From positions 2,957,809-3,021,808 of the forward strand of contig NZ_BSUL01000001.1 of NCBI RefSeq assembly GCF_030161575.1: a DNA stretch of 64,000 bases, in the 5' to 3' direction. Of this stretch, positions 47,796 to 56,605 are shown one piece after another. The notes under the pieces are model-generated. The model made no database searches and was not told where the DNA came from. It saw only the letters and a program-made list of their open reading frames with translations. Origin of the DNA: Arenivirga flava. Lineage in GTDB: Bacteria > Actinomycetota > Actinomycetes > Actinomycetales > Microbacteriaceae. Within the stretch, counting starts at the first letter, position 1; each line of letters opens with the position of its first letter. The position numbers and the translations under genes were made by a program.

Positions 47796-48272
47796 ATGCC
47801 CCGTCGCGCCCGCGCGATCGCGCCCGCCGTCCTGGCGCTCGCGCTGCTGCCCGTCCTGACCGCCTGCTTCCCGAACCCGTTCTTCGATCCGCAGCAGGCG
47901 GCGGAGGACGCGATCGAGGAGGCCACGGGCGGGGACGTCGACTACGTGCAGGGCGAGCTGCCGCAGGGCTTCCCCGAGGCGGCCGTTCCGCTCGCCGAGG
48001 GCGAGCTCGGCATGGGTGTCTACCTCGGCGGAGGCGGGGCCGGAGGCTGGCAGGTCTCCGTCACGCCGACCGATGTCGACGCGGCCATCGCCACGCTACG
48101 GGCCGACTTCGAAGCTGCCGGCTACACGACGGTGAACGAGGTCACCGGCGAGGCGTACTCGGCGGTCTTCAGCAGCACCGAGTACCTGGTGCAGGTCAAC
48201 CGCGACGGCGACGCGCTCACCTACCGCGTCGGCGATCCGTCGGCCGCGGGCTCGGAGGAGCCGGCGGCATGA
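47796..48272 (+). CDS. Small lipoprotein of unknown function
   Basis: 158 aa. Signal peptide PAVLALALLPVLTAC with a lipobox at about residue 24, so a membrane-anchored extracytoplasmic protein. The mature part has a YVQGELPQGFPEAAVPL block and a globular alpha/beta domain (VDAAIATLRADFEAAGY). ATG 47796 is chosen because GAGGAG lies 6 nt upstream and the signal peptide starts there. It overlaps the next gene by 4 bp (ATGA). Confidence 0.82.
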   Translation: MPRRARAIAPAVLALALLPVLTACFPNPFFDPQQAAEDAIEEATGGDVDYVQGELPQGFPEAAVPLAEGELGMGVYLGGGGAGGWQVSVTPTDVDAAIATLRADFEAAGYTTVNEVTGEAYSAVFSSTEYLVQVNRDGDALTYRVGDPSAAGSEEPAA

Positions 48273-48706
48273 GCGAGCCCGCCGCCGACGGACTGTCCGC
48301 CCCCATCCGCTTCGCCGACCTCGACCGGCCCGGTCGCGTGCTGCTGACCGCCCTCGCAGGCGTGCTCGGCGCCGCGGCGGGCCTGCTCGGCACCCTGCAG
48401 CACCTCGCAGTGCTCGAGATCGGCGCGGTGCCCATCCGCTTCGGCATCGCCCTCGCCTTCGCGGTCGGCCTGCTGCTGCTCGTCGGCCTGCGGGGCACGA
48501 TCGACGCGCGTCTGCCGGTGGTGGTCGCCGCGGTCTGCCTCGGTGTCGTGGTGGTCGCCGCCCAGCTGCCCAGCCCGGCCGGCACCGTGCTCATCGGGGT
48601 CGAGGCGCTCTCGCAGGTGTGGGGCTTCGGCATGCCGGTGCTCGCGCTGCTCGTCGCCGCCTGGCCCCGCTTCGCGCACACGCCGCGTCCGGACGGCGGG
48701 GTCTGA
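48269..48706 (+). CDS. DUF6113-like integral membrane protein
   Basis: 145 aa, four transmembrane helices covering nearly the whole chain (VLLTALAGVLGAAAGLLGTL, FGIALAFAVGLLLLVGL, VVVAAVCLGVVVVAAQ, LALLVAAWP). It resembles the small DUF6113 family found next to fdxA-dapC in Microbacteriaceae. No functional residues can be pointed out. Cotranslated with the lipoprotein gene. Confidence 0.7.
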   Translation: MSEPAADGLSAPIRFADLDRPGRVLLTALAGVLGAAAGLLGTLQHLAVLEIGAVPIRFGIALAFAVGLLLLVGLRGTIDARLPVVVAAVCLGVVVVAAQLPSPAGTVLIGVEALSQVWGFGMPVLALLVAAWPRFAHTPRPDGGV

Positions 48707-48767
48707 CCTCGCAGCTGCGCGACGGTAGGATCGGGGCACGCCTCGACCCTCGAGAGGAACCCCCGCT

Positions 48768-49088
48768 GTGACCTATGTGATCGCCCTGCCGTGCGTGGAC
48801 GTCAAGGACCGCGCCTGCATCGACGAATGCCCCGTCGACTGCATCTACGAGGGCGATCGGATGCTCTACATCCACCCCGACGAATGCGTCGACTGCGGTG
48901 CGTGCGAGCCGGTTTGCCCGGTCGAGGCCATCTACTACGAGGACGATCTGCCGGACGAGTGGGCCGACTACTACAAGGCCAACGTCGAGTTCTTCAGCGA
49001 GATCGGCTCGCCCGGCGGCGCCGCCAAGCTCGGCGCGGTCGACCACGACCACGCGCTCGTCAAGGCGCTCCCGCCCCAGGGCGACTGA
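48768..49088 (+). CDS. fdxA: 7Fe ferredoxin
   Basis: 106 aa. Seven conserved Cys in the FdxA pattern: [21 protein letters not shown] for the [3Fe-4S] side and [18 protein letters not shown] for the [4Fe-4S] side. An electron donor to cytochromes P450 and other oxidoreductases in actinobacteria. It starts at GTG 48768 with a GAGAGGAAC ribosome site; a TAGGAT lies at 48726-48731. It is 2 bp before dapC, the usual actinobacterial order. Confidence 0.95.
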   Translation: MTYVIALPCVDVKDRACIDECPVDCIYEGDRMLYIHPDECVDCGACEPVCPVEAIYYEDDLPDEWADYYKANVEFFSEIGSPGGAAKLGAVDHDHALVKALPPQGD

Positions 49089-49090
49089 TC

Positions 49091-50309
49091 ATGGCGCTCG
49101 CGCTGCCGGACTTCCCCTGGGACACGCTCCGGCCGCTCGCCGCGCGCGCCCGCGAGCACGTCGACGGCATCGTCGACCTCTCCGTCGGCTCACCGGTCGA
49201 CGCCACGCCGCAGGTGATCCGCGATGCGCTCGTCGCCGCGACGGACGCGCACGCCTACCCGGCGACGGTGGGCACCCCCGCGCTCCGCGAGGCGATCGCC
49301 GCCTGGTTCGCGCGGCGGCGCGGCGTGCCCGGCCTCGGCGCCGAGCACGTGCTGCCGACGATCGGCTCGAAGGAGTTCATCGCCGGGCTGCCGTTCCAGC
49401 TCGGCCTCGGGCCCGGCGACGTCGTCGTGCACCCGGCCACGGCGTACCCGACCTACGCGATCGGCGCCCTGGCGGTCGGCGCGACGCCGCTCGCGAGCGA
49501 CAACCCGGCCGAATGGCCCGAGGCGACGAAGCTCGTCTGGCTGAACAGCCCCGGCAACCCCGACGGCCGGGTGCTCGGCGTCGACGAGCTGCGCGCCGCC
49601 GTCGCCCGCGCCCGCGAGCTCGGGGCGCTCATCATCGGCGACGAGTGCTACGCCGAGCTCGGCTGGACGGGGAGTGGGCGCACCGCCCGACCCCTGCATC
49701 CTCGATCCCGAGGTCGTCGGCGATTCGGTCGACGGCGTGCTCGCCGTGTACTCGCTCAGCAAGCAGTCCAACCTCGCGGGGTACCGCGCCGCGTTCGCCG
49801 CGGGCGACCCCGGCGTGCTCGCCGACCTGCTCGAGGTGCGCAAGCACCTCGGCCTGCTGCCGCCGGCCCCCGTGCAGCACGCCATGACGGTCGCGCTCCG
49901 GGATGACGAGCACGTGGCCGAGCAGCGCCGCGTGTACGCGTCGCGACGGGCGGTGCTCGAGCCCGCGCTGCGCGAGGCGGGCTTCCGCATCGACCGCAGC
50001 GAGGCGGGGCTCTACCTGTGGGCGACGAAGGACGACGACGCCTGGACCACGCTCGCCGAGCTCGCCGAACTCGGCATCCTCGCGGCGCCCGGCACCTTCT
50101 ACGGGGAGGGATCGGGGCGGCACGTGCGGGTGGCGCTCACCGCGAGCGACGAGCGCATCGCCGCCGCGGCCGCTCGGCTCCGGCGGAAAGCGGATTCTCC
50201 GCTCCCAGGGGTCACCCCTAGGCTGGTCGAGCGGTCATCGACGGGGAGCCACGAACCCCCGGTGCGGTGCCGGATGCGAGTCCATCACACACCTGAGGAG
50301 GCGAAGTGA
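49091..50309 (+). pseudogene. dapC: Succinyldiaminopimelate transaminase DapC (two frameshifts)
   Basis: PLP-dependent aminotransferase of lysine/cell-wall DAP synthesis. The first frame runs from ATG 49091 (LPDFPWDTLRPLAARAREH, NSPGNPDGRVLG, DECYAELGW). Near 49665 one G is missing (GW|DGEWAHRP), and near 49692 one C is missing (RPTP|CILDPEVV). The third frame then carries the PLP-lysine motif YSLSKQSNLAGYRAAF to the end. Two one-base repairs 27 bp apart give a normal enzyme. The last 40 or so residues (after RLRRKAD) look unlike the family and run into the gltA promoter region, so a further error may hide the true stop. Essential-type gene, so sequencing error is likely. Confidence 0.88.
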
Positions 50310-51592
50310 GCGGTGACGGCGAGAAGGCCTTCCTGCAGTTCCCCGGAGGAACGGCCGAGTTCCCGATCCTGGGAGCCGCCGACGGCGCAGCCAGCATCGA
50401 CTTCTCGACGCTGACGAAGCAGACCGGCTACACGGCCCTCGATTACGGGTTCGTCAACACCTCGGCGACCCGCAGCGCGATCACCTACATCGACGGCGAT
50501 GCGGGCATCCTGCGCTACCGCGGCTACCCGATCGAGCAGGTCGCGGCCAACTCGACCTTCCTCGAGGTGGCCTGGCTGCTCATCTACGGCGAGCTGCCCA
50601 CGCCCGACGAGCTGCAGGGCTTCGACGAGCGCATCCGCCGGCACACCCTCCTCCACGAGGACATGCGCCGCTTCTTCGACGCGCTGCCGCACGACGCGCA
50701 CCCGATGTCGGTGCTCTCCTCCGCCGTCTCGGCGCTGTCGACCTACTACCAGAACTCGCTCTCGGTGCGCGACCCGGAGCAGGTCGAGCTGTCGATGATC
50801 CGCCTGCTGGCGAAGCTGCCTGTCATCGCCGCGTACGCGCACAAGAAGAGCCTTGGGCAGGCGTTCCTGTACCCCGACAACTCGCTGAGCTTCGTCGACA
50901 ACTTCCTGCGACTCAACTTCGGCACGCTCGCCGAGCCCTACGAGGTCAACCCGGTGCTGAGCAAGGCGCTCGACCGCCTGCTGATCCTGCATGAGGACCA
51001 CGAGCAGAACGCCTCCACCTCGACCGTGCGCATGGTCGGCTCGACCGAGGCGAACGTCTTCGCGTCCATCTCCGCGGGCATCAACGCGCTGTACGGCCCG
51101 CTGCACGGCGGCGCCAACGAGGCGGTGCTGGGCATGCTGGCCCGCATCCGCGACTCCGGCGACAGCGTCGCCCAGTACGTGGAGCGGGTGAAGAACAAGG
51201 AGGACGGCATCCGCCTCATGGGCTTCGGTCACCGGGTCTACAAGAACTACGACCCGCGCGCCAAGCTCGTCAAGGAGAGCGCCAACGAGGTGCTCGCCGA
51301 CCTGGGTGTCAAGGATCCGCTGCTCGACATCGCCATGGAGCTCGAGCAGATCGCCCTCGACGACGACTACTTCAAGGAGCGCAAGCTCTACCCGAACGTC
51401 GACTTCTACACGGGCGTCATCTACAAGGCCATGGGCTTCCCGCCCCGCATGTTCACCGTGCTCTTCGCCATCGGCCGTCTGCCCGGCTGGCTCGCCCACT
51501 GGCGCGAACTCAACCAGGACCCGGCCACGAAGATCGGCCGCCCGCAGCAGCTCTACACCGGAGCGGCCGAGCGGGACTGGCCGCAGCGCTGA
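50306..51592 (+). CDS. gltA: Citrate synthase
   Basis: 428 aa, type II (Gram-negative/actinobacterial long form). It condenses oxaloacetate and acetyl-CoA at the entry of the TCA cycle. The catalytic residues lie in NALYGPLHGGANEAV (His, near residue 268), GFGHRVYKNYDPRA (His, near 308) and the later Asp in PNVDFYTGVIY. It begins with the beta-rich N-terminal domain (ATRSAITYIDGDAGILRYRGYPIEQ). GTG 50306 follows a GAGGAGG ribosome site. With fumC and acs it shows a complete oxidative acetate route. Confidence 0.95.
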   Translation: MSGDGEKAFLQFPGGTAEFPILGAADGAASIDFSTLTKQTGYTALDYGFVNTSATRSAITYIDGDAGILRYRGYPIEQVAANSTFLEVAWLLIYGELPTPDELQGFDERIRRHTLLHEDMRRFFDALPHDAHPMSVLSSAVSALSTYYQNSLSVRDPEQVELSMIRLLAKLPVIAAYAHKKSLGQAFLYPDNSLSFVDNFLRLNFGTLAEPYEVNPVLSKALDRLLILHEDHEQNASTSTVRMVGSTEANVFASISAGINALYGPLHGGANEAVLGMLARIRDSGDSVAQYVERVKNKEDGIRLMGFGHRVYKNYDPRAKLVKESANEVLADLGVKDPLLDIAMELEQIALDDDYFKERKLYPNVDFYTGVIYKAMGFPPRMFTVLFAIGRLPGWLAHWRELNQDPATKIGRPQQLYTGAAERDWPQR

Positions 51593-51596
51593 CGAC

Positions 51597-51625
51597 TTGA
51601 CCCGTGTTCGAACGTGTGTTCGAAT
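51597..51625 (+). promoter_or_regulatory. Leaderless promoter of the radical SAM gene
   Basis: TTGACC (51597-51602), 17-bp spacer, TCGAAT (51620-51625). The ATG at 51632 follows after 6 nt, so transcription should start at or next to the start codon. Confidence 0.7.
51608..51623. promoter_or_regulatory. LexA (SOS) box
   Basis: TCGAACGTGTGTTCGA is a perfect match to the actinobacterial SOS consensus TCGAAC-N4-GTTCGA. It overlaps the -10 box of the promoter, so LexA would block transcription until DNA damage. Confidence 0.9.
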
Positions 51626-51631
51626 GACGGG

Positions 51632-52678
51632 ATGCGGTGGAGCGGGCAAGCGGTCGAGGCCGCCTCGGCGACGGGGCTGATCGGCGTGTCCGGGCTCGTA
51701 CGCAGCGTGCGCACGCCCGAGTTCGCCGGCATGACCTTCCACGAGGTGCTCGCGAAGAGCGCGCTCAACCGCGTGCCCGGCCAGAGCGCGATGCCGTTCG
51801 GATGGACGGTCAACCCGTACCGCGGATGCTCGCACGCGTGCGTCTACTGCTTCGCGCGCAGCACGCACCGCTACCTCGATCTCGACGCCGGTGCCGACTT
51901 CGACAACGAGGTGGTCGTCAAGGTGAACGTCGCCGAGGTGCTGCTCGCCGAGGTCGCGAAGCCGAGGTGGGGGCGGCACCCGGTCGCGCTCGGCACCAAT
52001 ACCGATCCCTACCAGCGGGCCGAGGGGCGCTACGCGCTCATGCCGGGCATCGTCGAGGCGCTCGCCGGCAGCGGCACACCGTTCTCCATCCTCACCAAGG
52101 GCACGCTGCTGCGGCGTGACCTGCCGCTGCTCAAGGCGGCGGCGGAGCAGGTGCCGGTCGACCTGGCGATGTCGATCGCGATCTTCGAGGACGAGCTGCA
52201 GCAGTCGATCGAGCCCGGGACGCCCAGCACGGCAGCGCGGCTCGCGACCGTGCGCGCGGCGACCGAGGCGGGCTTCGACGTGTCGGTGTTCCTCATGCCG
52301 GTGCTGCCGTACCTCACCGACACCACGACGCACCTCGACCGTGCCTTCGCGGCGATCCGCGAGTCGGGGGCCAGCTCGGTCAGCTGGACGGCGCTGCACC
52401 TGCGCCCCGGTGCCAAGGAGTGGTTCCTGCAGTGGATCGCCCGCGAGCATCCGGAACTGGCCGGACGGTACCGCGCCATGTACCGGGACAGCCCGTACGC
52501 CCCGAAGGACTACCGGCGCTGGCTGCGCGAGCGCGTCACGCCGCTGCTGAGCCGGCACGGGCTGACGCGCCGTGAGGAGGACCCGTCCACCGGGGGCGTG
52601 CGCTCGACCGCCCTCGGCCGGGTCGCCGTCGAGGCGCTGCGCGTCGCCGAGCCTGCACCCCGACCGACCCTGTTCTGA
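51632..52678 (+). CDS. Rv2578c-type radical SAM protein, SOS-controlled
   Basis: 348 aa. The radical SAM cluster motif is CSHACVYCFAR (CxxxCxxC), preceded by VNPYRG. Further blocks are GTNTDPYQRAEGRYALMPGI and SILTKGTLLRRD, as in the spore-photoproduct-lyase-like family that includes M. tuberculosis Rv2578c. The C-terminus ends RPTLF. The mycobacterial homologue is, as I recall, in the LexA regulon, and a perfect SOS box lies 9 bp upstream here. A DNA-repair or nucleotide-lesion role is inferred; the reaction is unknown. ATG 51632 is taken because upstream in-frame GTG 51614 lies inside the SOS box. Confidence 0.9.
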   Translation: MRWSGQAVEAASATGLIGVSGLVRSVRTPEFAGMTFHEVLAKSALNRVPGQSAMPFGWTVNPYRGCSHACVYCFARSTHRYLDLDAGADFDNEVVVKVNVAEVLLAEVAKPRWGRHPVALGTNTDPYQRAEGRYALMPGIVEALAGSGTPFSILTKGTLLRRDLPLLKAAAEQVPVDLAMSIAIFEDELQQSIEPGTPSTAARLATVRAATEAGFDVSVFLMPVLPYLTDTTTHLDRAFAAIRESGASSVSWTALHLRPGAKEWFLQWIAREHPELAGRYRAMYRDSPYAPKDYRRWLRERVTPLLSRHGLTRREEDPSTGGVRSTALGRVAVEALRVAEPAPRPTLF

Positions 52679-52762
52679 CGACCCGACGCCCCCGGTCTGG
52701 GGTGCGCGGAGCACCGCGGCTGTACCCCAGAATGGTGCCGTCGGGAGGAGGTGCGCAGCGCG

Positions 52763-54013
52763 ATGACCTTCGGCCTCCCACCCCATCTCAGCGGACCGGC
52801 GACCATCCAGGCGTACAGCCGGGCGACGAAGACCATCGCAGCCGTGCTCCTGATCGGTGCGCTCTGCAGCCTCGCGGCGCTGCAGTCGGCGGCGCCGGAC
52901 GCGGTGCTCTGGCCCGCCGCCCTGGCGCTCGTACCGATGCTGGGCCTGCTCTGGTACGCGCATCGGCACCGCAGCGGCTTCGCGGCGGCGGCCTTCCTCG
53001 GGCTCGGCGCGGCCTGCCACTACGCCCACGCCCTCGTGCTCTTCGCCGCTCTGCGACCGCACGTCGGCGACGACATCGATGCGGTCGTCCTGCCGCAGAT
53101 CGCCCTCGTGCTCGGCGGGGGCGCCGGGGCGGGACTGCGCTCGAGCGTGCTGTGGGCCACCGGCGGCTTCGTCGCCGCCGGCCTCACCACCTCGCTCGCC
53201 GTGGCGCAGACGGGCGGGACCCCGCGGTTCGCGGTCGTGGCCTGCTCCGCGCTGGTCGCCTACGCCGGGCTGCTCGCGATTCTGTGGTACGACGTGCGCC
53301 GCACCGGCGAGGCCCGGCCGCGGCTCTACCAGGCGGTCCGCGAGCAGCGGCTCGCGGATCTGCGCGCCAACGCCGAGCAGCGGGCGGCTGCGGTGCTGCA
53401 CGACACGGTGCTGGGCCATCTGGCGGCCGTCGCGGCGGCGCCCGACGGGCGGCTCGACCCGGCGCTGGCGGACCGCATCCGCTCGGACCTGATCGCGTTG
53501 GTGGGGGAGGAGTGGCTGCAGTCGGCCACGCAGCGCGAACGCAGCACCGCCGCGCGGTGGCGCAGCGGCGAGCTCGGCCGCACCATCGACGAGCTGCGTG
53601 CGGAGGGACTCGACGTGCAGGTCTCCGGCGATCCGCACGCCACCGACCTGCTCGATCCGGAGCGCGCGACCGCGCTCGTGCAGGCGGCGCGCCAGTGCCT
53701 CGTCAACGTGCACCGGCACGCCGGCGTCGACCGCGCCGAGCTCACCATCCAGGTCTCCGACGACGACGTGTCGGTCCTGGTGGTCGACGCGGGCCGAGGG
53801 TTCGCGGTCGGCGAGACCGGAGCGGACCGCCTCGGCCTGCGGACCTCGGTGGCGCAGCGGATGGAGGCGGTCGGCGGTAGCGTGCGCGTCTGGTCGAGTC
53901 CCGGCAACGGCACCGCGGTGCTGATCTCGGCGCCCTTGGCGGACGCGGGCGACGCGCGCCACCCCCGTGAGCGGATGCACGACGGTTCGGCAACCGCCGG
54001 AGGCATCGGATGA
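52763..54013 (+). CDS. Sensor histidine kinase, NarL-type partner
   Basis: 416 aa. Five to six transmembrane helices in the first 190 residues, a short coiled coil, then the phospho-acceptor VLHDTVLGHLA (HisKA_3-like HD). The ATPase domain has the N box QCLVNVHRHAG, VVDAGRGF as G1 and GLRTSVAQRMEAVGG as G2. The ligand is unknown; sensing is probably intramembrane because there is no extracellular domain. GGGAGGAGG precedes the starts; GTG 52751 is the alternative. It overlaps the next gene by 4 bp. Confidence 0.85.
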   Translation: MTFGLPPHLSGPATIQAYSRATKTIAAVLLIGALCSLAALQSAAPDAVLWPAALALVPMLGLLWYAHRHRSGFAAAAFLGLGAACHYAHALVLFAALRPHVGDDIDAVVLPQIALVLGGGAGAGLRSSVLWATGGFVAAGLTTSLAVAQTGGTPRFAVVACSALVAYAGLLAILWYDVRRTGEARPRLYQAVREQRLADLRANAEQRAAAVLHDTVLGHLAAVAAAPDGRLDPALADRIRSDLIALVGEEWLQSATQRERSTAARWRSGELGRTIDELRAEGLDVQVSGDPHATDLLDPERATALVQAARQCLVNVHRHAGVDRAELTIQVSDDDVSVLVVDAGRGFAVGETGADRLGLRTSVAQRMEAVGGSVRVWSSPGNGTAVLISAPLADAGDARHPRERMHDGSATAGGIG

Positions 54014-55164
54014 CGCGACGTTCGTCGTCGCCCTCCAGCGGCGCGGAGGGGCTGTGGGATCCGCTCTCCCGGATGGACGGCGGCTCCTTCGTCGTCACGG
54101 GGGCCGTCTGGGCGTTCGGCTTCGTCGTCGTCATGACGTTCGCGGGCGCACGGCAGATCGACGTACCGCTCCTCGCCGCCGTCGCAGTGGTCACGGGCGG
54201 CGCCGCGCTCGGCGTGCTGGTCCACGCGACGCGTCCGGGCGCACCGGTCGTCACGACCGGTCGGCATCTGGTCATTGTGGCGCTCGCACTGGCCGCGGCA
54301 GCGCTGGCCGCCGCGGCCGGCTGGTCGTGCAACAGCAGCCTGCGGGACGACTGGGGGCCCGTGCTCGTCGGTGTCGTCACGATGCTGCTGGCCATGCACC
54401 GTCCGCCGCGAGAGCTCGTGGTCGTGGGCGTCGGTGCGGGTCTGCTGATCGGAGCCGTGACGGTGGGGCAGGTGCTCGCCTCCGGCGCCGATCACCGCCA
54501 GCCGCTCGTCGCCCTCGCGCTGCAGACGCTCGTGCCGGCGATCGCGCCGCCGCTCGGCGGAGCCGCGTTCGGCAGCTCGCTCATCGCCGCGCTCGCGCGC
54601 TGGCGCGCGCGTTCCAGCAGCGAGCACCGCGCCGAGGTCGCGGGTCTCGACGCAGGCATCGCCCGCTCCGTGCAGCAGGGGCACGTCAGCCTCCTCAACG
54701 CGGCGGCGGTGCCGTTCCTCTCCGGGCTCCTCGAACGCGAGGAGGTGCGCCCGCAGGACCGCGCCGAGGCGGACCGCGTCGCCGCATCGGTGCGCCGTCA
54801 CCTGCTCCACGACGCGGATCGCACCTGGCTCGACGTGCTCCTCGCCGAGAACGGCGGCGCGCCGCTCGACGATCCGGGCCGGCCGGCTGCCGCCGTGCCG
54901 GAGGAGGAGCGCGCGGTCCTGCGCGCGCTCATGCGTCTGCTCGTCGAGCAACCCGAGTACGAGGCGGGCAGCCTGGCCGCGACGGTCGTGCCGCGCGGCG
55001 AGGGGTTCGCCGTGCGCGTGACGGCCACCGCGCACACCTCCGAGCAGCGGATCCAGCACGCCGCCGCTCCCTATCTCGCCGCGCTGCGCAGCCGCGGCGC
55101 CGACGTGCACCTGGACCTGGACGCCCCGAGGGTCGCAGTACAGTTGAACCATGGTGGGGGCTGA
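54010..55164 (+). CDS. Membrane protein of the signalling cluster, possible degenerate kinase
   Basis: 384 aa. About five to six transmembrane helices (residues 25-200), then a cytoplasmic helical region (EHRAEVAGLDAGIARSVQQGHVSLLNAAAVPFL). A C-terminal strand-rich part (LAATVVPRGEGFAVRVTAT) looks like an ATPase fold without N or G boxes. Placed between a true histidine kinase and a response regulator and overlapping both (4 and 14 bp), it may be a second sensor or a regulatory pseudokinase. I do not recognise a named family. Confidence 0.72.
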   Translation: MTRRSSSPSSGAEGLWDPLSRMDGGSFVVTGAVWAFGFVVVMTFAGARQIDVPLLAAVAVVTGGAALGVLVHATRPGAPVVTTGRHLVIVALALAAAALAAAAGWSCNSSLRDDWGPVLVGVVTMLLAMHRPPRELVVVGVGAGLLIGAVTVGQVLASGADHRQPLVALALQTLVPAIAPPLGGAAFGSSLIAALARWRARSSSEHRAEVAGLDAGIARSVQQGHVSLLNAAAVPFLSGLLEREEVRPQDRAEADRVAASVRRHLLHDADRTWLDVLLAENGGAPLDDPGRPAAAVPEEERAVLRALMRLLVEQPEYEAGSLAATVVPRGEGFAVRVTATAHTSEQRIQHAAAPYLAALRSRGADVHLDLDAPRVAVQLNHGGG

Positions 55165-55816
55165 CGTGGTGACGACGGATGCGGCGCCGGTCACGTTGTC
55201 GCTGCTCGACGACCACGAGGTGCTGCTCGACAGCTTCACCTCCTGGGTCCGCGAGCACGCGACGGACTTCGATCTCGTCCTCAGCGCCAGCACGTGGTCG
55301 CAGTTCGTGCACAGCGCGGCGTTCCCCACGCAGCTGGTCATCCTCGACTTCCAGCTGCGCGAGCAGGTCTCCATCGAGGCGCGGGTGCGCACCTGCCGCG
55401 CGGCCGGAGCCAAGGTCATCGTGCTCAGCGGGCTGGACTCGCAGGAGGCGCGCGATCGCGCGCTCGACGCGGGCGCGGCTCTGTTCCTCTCGAAGTCGAT
55501 GCCCCTCGCCGAGGTCATGGACGCGGCGCGCCGCCTGATGGGCCGTGCCGGCCGGACCCGCGCCGTGGCGCCGGCCGACGAGCCCGCGGAGGCCCCGCTG
55601 CACCGCCCGCGGCTCAGCCAGGGCGAGCAGTCGGCGCTGACGCTGTACGCGCTCGGCAACTCCACGCAGGAGGTCGCCGACCAGCTCAACGTGCAGTACG
55701 AGACGGCGAAGACCTACCTGCGCCGCGTGCGGGAGAAGTACGCGAAAGCGGGCCGCCCGGCGAGCCGCAAGGCGGAGCTCATCCGTCGGGCCGCCGAGGA
55801 CGGCTACCTGCGCTGA
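55151..55816 (+). CDS. LuxR/NarL family response regulator
   Basis: 221 aa. Receiver domain: LLDDHEVLLDS (acidic pair), phospho-acceptor Asp in LVILDFQL, Ser in VIVLSGLDS and Lys in LFLSKSMP. A linker of about 25 residues follows, then the LuxR helix-turn-helix LSQGEQSALTLYALGNSTQEVADQLNVQYETAKTYLRR. Output of the two upstream membrane proteins; the targets are unknown. Its stop overlaps the tdk start by one base. Confidence 0.9.
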   Translation: MVGADVVTTDAAPVTLSLLDDHEVLLDSFTSWVREHATDFDLVLSASTWSQFVHSAAFPTQLVILDFQLREQVSIEARVRTCRAAGAKVIVLSGLDSQEARDRALDAGAALFLSKSMPLAEVMDAARRLMGRAGRTRAVAPADEPAEAPLHRPRLSQGEQSALTLYALGNSTQEVADQLNVQYETAKTYLRRVREKYAKAGRPASRKAELIRRAAEDGYLR

Positions 55817-56409
55817 TGGCCAAGCTGTACTTCCGATACGGCGCCATGAACAGCGGCAAGAGCACCGCGCTGCTGCAGGCCGCCTACAACTACGAGGAGC
55901 GCGATCAGCACGTGCTGCTCGCGAAGCCGGCGATCGACAGCAAGGGCGGCGGCTCCATCGTGAGCCGCCTGGGCGTCACGCGGGAGGCCGACTTCACCAT
56001 CGCCCCGGGCGAGCGGATGCGTGAGGCCTTCCTGCGGGAGCGCGCGTCCGCCGAGCAACCCGTCGCCTGCCTCCTCGTCGACGAGGCCCAGTTCCTCGGC
56101 GAGGAGCAGGTGGACGACCTGCTCCGCATCGCCGTCCTGGACGGCGTGCCGGTGCTGGCGTACGGCATCCGCACCGACTTCCGCACCAGGGCGTTCCCGG
56201 GCAGTCGCCGGCTGCTCGAGGTGGCGCACTCGTTGGAGGAGCTCAAGACCATCTGCCGGTGCGGTCGCAAGGCGGTCTTCAACGCGCGGCGGTTGGGGGA
56301 CCGGTACGTCTTCGACGGTGGTCAGGTCGCCATCGACGGCGTCGAGGTGGCGTACGAGTCGCTCTGCGCCCAGTGCTACCTGCGGGAGTCGGGCGGCGTG
56401 CTCGCGTAG
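55816..56409 (+). CDS. tdk: Thymidine kinase
   Basis: 197 aa, type II (TK1-like). P-loop RYGAMNSGKSTALLQA, the LLVDEAQFL Walker B-like motif with catalytic Glu, lasso loop residues near VFNARRLGDRYVFDG, and the zinc Cys pairs CRCG and CAQC. Salvage of thymidine to dTMP. It follows the response regulator with a one-base overlap, which is probably only transcriptional economy. Confidence 0.95.
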   Translation: MAKLYFRYGAMNSGKSTALLQAAYNYEERDQHVLLAKPAIDSKGGGSIVSRLGVTREADFTIAPGERMREAFLRERASAEQPVACLLVDEAQFLGEEQVDDLLRIAVLDGVPVLAYGIRTDFRTRAFPGSRRLLEVAHSLEELKTICRCGRKAVFNARRLGDRYVFDGGQVAIDGVEVAYESLCAQCYLRESGGVLA

Positions 56410-56423
56410 CCGTCGCACGACGA

Positions 56424-56462
56424 CGAAGGGCCCGTGACCGCCATGCGGTCACGGGCCCTTCG
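56424..56462 (+). terminator. Strong intrinsic terminator after tdk
   Basis: An 18-bp perfect stem (arm CGAAGGGCCCGTGACCGC, 56424-56441, with 56445-56462) over a CAT loop. It also separates tdk from the oppositely oriented tRNA gene. Confidence 0.92.
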
Positions 56463-56465
56463 ATG

Positions 56466-56543
<78 letters not shown>

Positions 56544-56605
56544 TCACCGCGGCGAACCGTGGCAACCGGTCCAGCATACAGGATGCGGGAGGGGCTCGCT
56601 GACGC

